Shown piece by piece: positions 58,857-64,000 of a stretch of DNA of 64,000 nt; the first letter of the stretch is position 1, and each line of letters begins with the position of its first letter. The notes under the pieces were generated by a model. That model was not told the origin of the DNA. It saw only the letters and a list, made by a program, of their open reading frames with translations, and ran no database searches. The stretch comes from Kitasatospora phosalacinea. Its GTDB lineage: Bacteria; Actinomycetota; Actinomycetes; Streptomycetales; Streptomycetaceae. A program made the translations under genes and the position numbers. The stretch is taken from assembly GCF_000717185.1 (NCBI RefSeq), contig NZ_JNYE01000004.1, positions 1 through 64,000 of the forward strand, given 5' to 3'.

Positions 58857-59630
58857 TCACCGCGCGCGCAGGCCCGCCCCGAGGACGGTCGGGGCCTCGG
58901 CCAGTGACGGGCCGTACCAGGTGAGGTGGCGGCCGGAGAGGAGGGCGTGCGGGAGGGCGGGGAAGGCTTCGGGGCCGTCGGTGGCGGTGAAGCGGTAGGG
59001 CTCGTCCGGGAGGAGGGCCAACTCGGCTTCCAGGGCGTGGAGTTCGGGGAGGGTGAGGCGGGGGTAGCGGTCGGGGTGGCCGGCGGGGAGGAGGGTGACG
59101 CCGAGGCGGCGCAGGAGGTCGGCGGCGAAGGTGTCGTGGCCGAGGACCATCCAGGGGCGGCGCCAGATCGGGGCGATCGCGCGGACGGCGGGCGTCGGCG
59201 CCGGGAAGGACCAGGCCTGTCGGGCCGCCACCAGCCAGTCGGGGCAAGGGAGTTGGAGGGCGTCGACGAGCAGGCGGTGCAGGGAGGCGAGGGCCTGGTC
59301 CAGGTCGCGGATCCGGGTGGTCCACACCGGGAGGCCCGCGGCGCGCAGCGCGGCCAGGTCGGGGGCCCGGTTCTCCTCCTCGTTGGCGACGACCAGGTCG
59401 GGTCGGAGGGCGCGAATGCCTTCCAGCGAAGGGTTCTTGGTGCCGCCGATCCGGACGGCGTCGAGCCCGGCGGGGTGGGTGCACCAGTCGGTGGCGCCGA
59501 CCAGCAGGCCGGGGGCGGTGGTGGCGACGGCCTCGGTGAGCGAGGGCACCAGGGAGACCACCCGCCGCACGGCGGGCGGCAGGCGTACGGGGTTGCCCTC
59601 GTCGTCGGTCAGGTGCCGGGTCGCGTCCAT
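58857..59630 (-). CDS. BtuF/FhuD-like helical-backbone metal receptor, no signal peptide
   Basis: A 257-residue protein of the class III periplasmic-binding-protein fold (RVVSLVPSLTEAVATTAPGLLVGATDWCTHPAGL; IRALRPDLVVANEEENRAPDLAAL; C-terminal WYGPSLAEAPTVLG) close to BtuF-type cobalamin-binding proteins. Unlike those it has no signal or lipobox: MDATRHLTDDEGN starts directly with a beta strand, so it is cytoplasmic. Possibly a metal-complex or corrinoid carrier. ATG at 59630 with a -10-like TAGCGT 7 nt upstream (minus), so leaderless. Confidence 0.88.
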   Translation of the reverse strand: MDATRHLTDDEGNPVRLPPAVRRVVSLVPSLTEAVATTAPGLLVGATDWCTHPAGLDAVRIGGTKNPSLEGIRALRPDLVVANEEENRAPDLAALRAAGLPVWTTRIRDLDQALASLHRLLVDALQLPCPDWLVAARQAWSFPAPTPAVRAIAPIWRRPWMVLGHDTFAADLLRRLGVTLLPAGHPDRYPRLTLPELHALEAELALLPDEPYRFTATDGPEAFPALPHALLSGRHLTWYGPSLAEAPTVLGAGLRAR

Positions 59631-59646
59631 GCCGGGAACGCTAGCA

Positions 59647-59676
59647 GCGGCCGACGGCCCGGGGGCCGCCGACCGC
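59647..59676 (-). terminator. Hairpin after amylase gene
   Basis: Arms 59647-59660 and 59663-59676 pair with two mismatches around 2 nt, 37 bp beyond the alpha-amylase stop. Confidence 0.55.
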
Positions 59677-59712
59677 TGGTGGCGCTTACTGGTGGAACGC
59701 GCTGGTGGCGCG

Positions 59713-62700
59713 TTACTTCAGGTACGGGCCGTCGGTGCCGATCTTGCCCGGGGCGGCGTTCTTGCCGCCCAGGTCGAGGACGTAGACCCGCAGGTTGCCC
59801 TTGCCGGGGGCGGCGATGGACAGGGTGCCGTTGGTGACGGTGCGGACGTCGCCGGAGACGGCGTCCTTGTAGGTGCCGTTGGGGATGCCGGTGAAGGTGG
59901 CGGCGTCCGTGGCGGTGACCAGGGCGAAGGAGTCGACGCCGCTGGCGGCGTCGGTGTAGCGGCGCTTGAAGGACATGCCGCCGCTGACGCCCTCGGTGGA
60001 GTACTGGCCCATCTGCAGGGCGGGGATCGCCCGGCGGATCTGGTTGAGCCGCTGCACCTGCTTGACCAGCGGCTGCTGCAGGGTGGTGGCGACGGCGCCG
60101 CTGGCCGAGGAGACCACCGAGAAGTCGGGGGCGGTGACGGTGCCCTCGACGTGGTCGCCGTAGTAGGCGCGGCCGGTGGTGGCGAGCGGGCAGGACGGGC
60201 CGCAGTCGATCTGCTTCCCGGCCTGGAACTCGATCTCGGAGCCGTAGTACAGGGTGGGGATGCCGCGGAAGGTCCACATCAGGGCCATGTTCTCGGCCCA
60301 GGCGTCGGTGCCGCCGGTGTAGCGCACGCTGGACTTGTTGGGCCCGTAGTCGTGGCTGTCCACGTACACCACGTTGTAGGTGGCGTCGTTGGTGGAGTCG
60401 TCGGAGTCCTTGCCGTTGCCGAACGCGTTGTGCGCGTCACCGAAGTTCATGTGCATCCGCATGTCGATGATGTTCATGCCGGAGAACTTCGAGTGGTCGG
60501 GCGCGTGGTAGGTGTTGCCGTTCAGGAAGGCGTTGGTGGACGTCGGCTGGTTGCCGGTGCCGAGCTGCTCCTCGTAGTTGTACTGGTCGAGCGCGGCCTG
60601 CACGTCGTCGGCGGTGTAGTCCTTGCGCTCCTTCCAGGTGTAGAACTGCGCGGAGTGGTTGACCGAGCCGCGGTTCCACTTGTCGTTGACGAACGCGGCG
60701 ACCTCGCCGAAGACGAAGAAGTTCTGCGCCTTGGCCGGGCCCCAGTCCTGGGTGACCCGCTGCTGGATCGCGGGCAGGAAGCGCCGGTTCCAGGTGACGC
60801 GCGGGATGTGCACGGCGGTGTCGACCCGGAAGCCGTCCACGCCCATGTCGATGTACTTGTTGTACGCGCCGATCAGGTAGTTCTGGACGTCGGCGTTCTC
60901 GGTGTTGAAGTCGGCCAGGTCGTCGGCCAGCCAGCAGGAGCGCGAGTCCTCGCCCTCCCAGTTGCCGATCCAGCAGGTGTGGTAGTACTTCGACGGGAAC
61001 ATGCCCGAAGTCGGGCTGGGCCACTGGCAGTTGTAGATGGTGTAGCCCTCGGGGCTCTTGTACTGGGTCGGGGTGCCCCAGCCGACGCAGGTCTGGCCGC
61101 TGGGCTGGGTGGTCGACCACAGGTCGCCGTTGTAGTACGACTTGCCGCTCTTCGGCTCGACGGTCAGGCCGTCGTACTCGAAGCCGGGCTGCTTCTCGTC
61201 GTAGTACCAGGACCACTGGGCGTCCCGGACGCCGTACACGGTGGGCACGTACAGGCCCTTGGCGCCCCAGCGGGAGCTGTGGTTGTAGACCACGTCCTGG
61301 TAGATCTTGATGCCCTTGGCGTGGGCGGCGTTGATCAGGTCCTGGTAGGAGGCGCCGGCCGACTCCAGCCGCGGGTCGACCTTGTAGAAGTCGTAGCCGT
61401 GGTAGCCGTGGTAGTCGTAGTCGGAGCGGTTGAGGACCACCGGGGTGATCCATACCGCCGAGAAGCCGAGGCCCTTGATGTAGTCGAGCTTCTGCACCAG
61501 GCCCTTGAAGTCGCCGCGGAACATCGGGTCGTTGTTGGCCGCGTTGCCGGACTTCACGTCCTGGTTGCCGCCCCGGTCGTTGGACGTGTCGCCGTCGTAG
61601 AACCGGGCGGTGAGCACGAAGTAGATCGGGTCCTTGCGCGGGTCGGTGCCGATCATCTCGCCGGGCGCGGCGGCCGGCGGGGCGTCACCGGTGGTGGCGA
61701 CCGCGGCGGCGGAGGCGGCGGAGACGTTCCCGGCCGCGTCCAGCGCCTTGACGGTGTAGGTGTAGACGGTGCGCGCCTCCAGGCCGCTGTCCGAGTAGAC
61801 CGTCGAGCCGACGTTGATCACCGAGGTGCCCTTGGTACCGCCGCTGCGGGTGACCTGGTAGCCCGTCACGCCCACGTTGTCGCTCGCCGGTTCCCAGGTC
61901 AGCACGATGGACGTGTCGGTGGCACTGGCCTCCACCCCGGCCGGGACGCTCGGCGCGGTGGTGTCGGGGACGACGGCCGCGCACGGGTCGGCCGCGTTGC
62001 CGGTGACCTTGCCGTTCTGGACGGTGCTGACGCCCGCCGGGACGACGTAGTTGGCGCCGTTGTTGTTGTCCCAGGTGCCGTTGCCGTTGTTGAACGTCGC
62101 CGCCATGGTGGCCGCGGAGCCCAGGTCGACGGTGCGCTTGTACCAGCCGGGGCAGGCGAGTGTCATGCCGATGCCCGGCGCCGCCGTCCACGCCCCGCCC
62201 GCCGGGGCGTAGTGCAGGTTGACGATGCTCCAGCCGACCACGGCGGTCGAGTAGAACACGGTGGCGCTCTTCCCGGCCGGGGTGCTGCTGCTCGCGGACG
62301 GGGACGGGCTGGCGGACGCGGAGGCGCTCGCGCTGGCCGACGCGGAGGGGGACGGGGACGCGGACGCGGACGCGCTGGCGCTCGCGCTCGGGCTGGGGCT
62401 GGTGGTCGTGGCGCACGGGGCGGTGCTGCCGAGCACGCCGTCCTTGACCGTCACCACGCCCGTCCCGAGGGCGTAGTTCTTGCCGCCGTTGTTGTCCCAG
62501 GTGCCGGAGCCGTTGTTGAAGGTCGCCTGCAGCCCGGTGGCCGTGCCCAGGTCGACGGTCTTCTTCACCCAGTCCGTGCAGGCCGCCTCCATCGCGACGC
62601 CCGGCGCGGTGGTCCAGGTGCCGCCGTTGGGGGCGTAGTGCAGGTCGTAGGCCGACCAGTTGCGGGTCTTCGTGTAGTAGTAGACGGTCGCGCTCGCACC

Positions 62701-63189
62701 GGTCGACGACTGGCTCGGGCTGGGGCTCGAACTCGGGCTGGTGGTACCGCCGTTGTCGGTGCCGCACGGGTCGCTGTGGGCGATCACGCCGTCCTTGACC
62801 ACCACGGTTCCGGTGCCCAGGGCGTAGTTCTTGCCGCCGTTGTTGTCCCAGGTGCCGGAGCCGTTGTTGAAGGTCGCCTGCAGCCCGGTGGCCGCGCCCA
62901 GGTCGACGGTCTTCTTCACCCAGTCGGTGCAGGCCGCCTCCATCGCGACGCCCGGCGCGGTGGTCCAACTGCCGCCGTCCGGGGCCCAGTGGAGGTCGTA
63001 CGCCGTCCAGTTGCGGGTCTTGGTGTAGTAGAAGACGGTGGCCGTGTTGCTACCGCCGGCCGTGGTGCCGGTCGCCGCGCTCGCGGTGACGCCGAGTTGG
63101 GCCGTGGACAGCAGGCCGGCGGTGAGTGCCGCCACTGCCGTGAGCACGACGGCGATGGGGCGCCGTCGGTGCCGTGCTCGTCTGGTCAA
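59713..63189 (-). CDS. Secreted GH13 alpha-amylase with three CBM25-like modules and FN3
   Basis: A 1158-residue secreted starch-degrading enzyme. Signal peptide (1-40), CBM25-like modules near 46-128, 150-232 and 285-365 (each with the pattern YYTKTRNW/AYDLHWAP, GVAMEAACTDW, TFNNGSGTWDNNGG), an FN3 module (about 385-465) and a GH13 barrel (about 490-1060). Catalytic residues: nucleophile Asp in GFRVDTAVHIP, acid/base Glu in FFVFGEVAAF, and Asp in VDSHD. The first two CBMs are near identical (recent duplication), joined by Ser/Pro linkers. TTG at 63189 follows GAGGG by 9 nt; an upstream TTG at 63267 overlaps the operator. A MalR-like palindrome lies upstream. Confidence 0.95.
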   Translation of the reverse strand: MTRRARHRRRPIAVVLTAVAALTAGLLSTAQLGVTASAATGTTAGGSNTATVFYYTKTRNWTAYDLHWAPDGGSWTTAPGVAMEAACTDWVKKTVDLGAATGLQATFNNGSGTWDNNGGKNYALGTGTVVVKDGVIAHSDPCGTDNGGTTSPSSSPSPSQSSTGASATVYYYTKTRNWSAYDLHYAPNGGTWTTAPGVAMEAACTDWVKKTVDLGTATGLQATFNNGSGTWDNNGGKNYALGTGVVTVKDGVLGSTAPCATTTSPSPSASASASASASPSPSASASASASASASPSPSASSSTPAGKSATVFYSTAVVGWSIVNLHYAPAGGAWTAAPGIGMTLACPGWYKRTVDLGSAATMAATFNNGNGTWDNNNGANYVVPAGVSTVQNGKVTGNAADPCAAVVPDTTAPSVPAGVEASATDTSIVLTWEPASDNVGVTGYQVTRSGGTKGTSVINVGSTVYSDSGLEARTVYTYTVKALDAAGNVSAASAAAVATTGDAPPAAAPGEMIGTDPRKDPIYFVLTARFYDGDTSNDRGGNQDVKSGNAANNDPMFRGDFKGLVQKLDYIKGLGFSAVWITPVVLNRSDYDYHGYHGYDFYKVDPRLESAGASYQDLINAAHAKGIKIYQDVVYNHSSRWGAKGLYVPTVYGVRDAQWSWYYDEKQPGFEYDGLTVEPKSGKSYYNGDLWSTTQPSGQTCVGWGTPTQYKSPEGYTIYNCQWPSPTSGMFPSKYYHTCWIGNWEGEDSRSCWLADDLADFNTENADVQNYLIGAYNKYIDMGVDGFRVDTAVHIPRVTWNRRFLPAIQQRVTQDWGPAKAQNFFVFGEVAAFVNDKWNRGSVNHSAQFYTWKERKDYTADDVQAALDQYNYEEQLGTGNQPTSTNAFLNGNTYHAPDHSKFSGMNIIDMRMHMNFGDAHNAFGNGKDSDDSTNDATYNVVYVDSHDYGPNKSSVRYTGGTDAWAENMALMWTFRGIPTLYYGSEIEFQAGKQIDCGPSCPLATTGRAYYGDHVEGTVTAPDFSVVSSASGAVATTLQQPLVKQVQRLNQIRRAIPALQMGQYSTEGVSGGMSFKRRYTDAASGVDSFALVTATDAATFTGIPNGTYKDAVSGDVRTVTNGTLSIAAPGKGNLRVYVLDLGGKNAAPGKIGTDGPYLK

Positions 63190-63261
63190 GGGGGTGTCCC
63201 TCGGTGCTGGGGCCGCGGGCGGTGGGGAACTGCCTCGCGGCAGGAATGGGTGGGGGAGTTT

Positions 63262-63281
63262 GCGCAAGAACTTGCAAGAGC
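63262..63281. promoter_or_regulatory. Maltose-regulon-like operator upstream of amylase
   Basis: Overlapping dyads GCAAG-AA-CTTGC (63264-63275) and CTTG-CAAG (63271-63278). CTTG/CAAG repeats are known in MalR (LacI-family) operators upstream of Streptomyces amylase and mal genes. It lies about 75 bp upstream of the translation start. Confidence 0.55.
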
Positions 63282-63404
63282 TTCCAGGAGGTTACTGAGG
63301 CATGACCTGCCTGTAAAGACTCCCTGACGCCGCTCATTGGCGGACGATTCGACGGAAATCCACCCCACTCACCGAAAGATCTTTCCGCAACAACCAGGGC
63401 CACC

Positions 63405-63456
63405 GCGTCGGCGTGCCGCGTCGGCGTGCCGCGTCGGCGTGCCGCGTCGGCGTGCC
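63405..63456. repeat. Four 13-bp tandem repeats
   Basis: Exact copies of GCGTCGGCGTGCC directly upstream of the hemerythrin gene; slippage product or possible regulatory tract. Confidence 0.9.
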
Positions 63457-63495
63457 GCGCCGGGGCGGGGTGGGGCGGGTGGTGAGACTGGCGGG

Positions 63496-63969
63496 ATGTG
63501 CCACTACTGCGGGTGCCGCGAGATTCCGCTCATCAAGGACTTCATCCGGGAGCACGAGGCCGCCACCGACCTGACCGGGGAGGTCGCCCGGCTGCTGGAG
63601 GCGGGCGACCTCGCTGCCGCGGGGGCGCTGCTGCCGCCGCTGGCCGCCGAGTTGGCCTCGCACTGGCGGGGCGAGGAGCAGGGGCTGTTCCGGGTGATGC
63701 GCGGGGATCCGGAGTTCGCCGCGTACATCGACGCCCTGGAGGCCGAGCACCGCGGACTGGCGGAGTTGCTGGCCGGCACGGACCTGGCATCGCCGACGGA
63801 CCGGGCGGCGCTGCTGACGGCGTTCGCGGAGTTGCGCGAGCACATCGCGAAGGAGGAGGACGGCCTGTTCCCGGCTTCGCTGATCGCCCTGACCGCCGCC
63901 GACTGGGACGCCTCGATGGCCGCCTGGCAGGAGGCCCACCCGGGCCGGCAACCCTCCGGACCCGGCTGA
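63496..63969 (+). CDS. Hemerythrin-domain protein
   Basis: A 157-residue di-iron four-helix protein. Iron ligands fit the pattern H/E at IREHEAATD (His30-type), HWRGEEQGLFRVMRG (HxxxE), AEHRGL and LREHIAKEEDGLFP (HxxxEE), as in hemerythrin HHE proteins. An unusual N-terminal MCHYCGCREIPLIKDF contains three Cys (possible metal or redox site) ahead of the helix bundle. It may sense or carry O2/NO. ATG at 63496 with GAGACT 6 nt upstream, suggesting a leaderless start. Confidence 0.9.
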   Translation: MCHYCGCREIPLIKDFIREHEAATDLTGEVARLLEAGDLAAAGALLPPLAAELASHWRGEEQGLFRVMRGDPEFAAYIDALEAEHRGLAELLAGTDLASPTDRAALLTAFAELREHIAKEEDGLFPASLIALTAADWDASMAAWQEAHPGRQPSGPG

Positions 63970-64000
63970 GCGGCGCGTCCGGAGGCGGCGGCGCGGGGGC

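Noticed and set aside
59095..63327. A 1410-codon open frame on plus opposite the amylase
   Set aside because: Antisense shadow; Val/Gly/Asp-rich repeats with no domain.
63405..63456. Regular repeats as a CRISPR array
   Set aside because: 13-bp units without spacers and no cas genes; simple tandem repeat.

Overview
The window is high-GC actinomycete chromosome (mostly GTG/ATG/TTG starts and almost no AT-rich stretches) and almost certainly belongs to a Streptomycetaceae genome (Streptomyces or Kitasatospora). Markers for this are the sporulation pair smeA-sffA, rbpA behind a textbook SigR promoter, the hisE-hisG / ribH-ribBA-ribM-ribE block under an FMN riboswitch, a GH10-CBM2 xylanase and many CDSs with leaderless-type starts. 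All coding calls come from reading translations; no database search was run.

Layout. 1-2.6 kb: start of a sugar-ABC-type lipoprotein (minus), divergent ROK kinase, a DUF6368-like protein and a fused HTH/DUF397 remnant. 2.8-4.6 kb: DUF1992 protein, a MerR regulator and the wreck of the SulP transporter it probably controlled, with an intact perfect operator between them. 4.6-9.2 kb: membrane-anchored protein, SDR, cytochrome P450, LRV-repeat protein. 9.9-12.5 kb: membrane protein, then a DsbA-like/VKOR disulfide-forming pair, a strong terminator and the C-terminal half of a UMP kinase. 12.6-16.6 kb: atypical SDR divergent from MarR-hydrolase, acetyltransferase, small protein and nucleotidyltransferase. 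16.8-19.6 kb: secreted GH10 xylanase with an upstream xylanase-type box, GNAT, ankyrin protein. 19.9-29.4 kb: smeA, sffA, rbpA, fxsA, lnt, amidase, amidohydrolase, Lrp/AsnC and a CPxC protein. 29.5-36.1 kb: P-loop kinase, TPR-AAA ATPase with DUF4230 partner, two CNNM/CBS transporters, PH-like protein. 36.2-41 kb: histidine and riboflavin genes with the FMN riboswitch. 41-46.6 kb: SCO4226-like protein, PPOX flavoprotein, FprA-type ferredoxin reductase, secreted beta-propeller protein, CGNR regulator. 46.7-50.6 kb: phosphodiesterase and a DUF302-MMPL-Cys-rich cluster with two copies of one CsoR/CstR-like operator. 50.7-59.6 kb: HAD, ADP-ribosylglycohydrolase, SRAP, aldo/keto reductase, amidase, a small protein ending in an NLR-associated amyloid-type motif, FhuF-like protein, lipoprotein and metal-receptor protein. 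59.7-64 kb: large alpha-amylase with three CBM25-like modules and a hemerythrin protein.

How genes work together: the riboflavin genes are translationally coupled (4-bp overlaps) behind one riboswitch; DsbA/VKOR make disulfides outside the membrane; xylanase and amylase are separately regulated extracellular polysaccharide degraders; smeA/sffA serve sporulation septa; rbpA links SigR stress response to RNA polymerase. Several loci are decaying (SulP, UMP kinase, acetaldehyde dehydrogenase, HTH/DUF397). The points most worth follow-up are the amyloid-motif protein at 56.3-56.7 kb, the twin operator cluster at 47.7-50.6 kb and the degenerate nucleotide-binding motifs of SffA.
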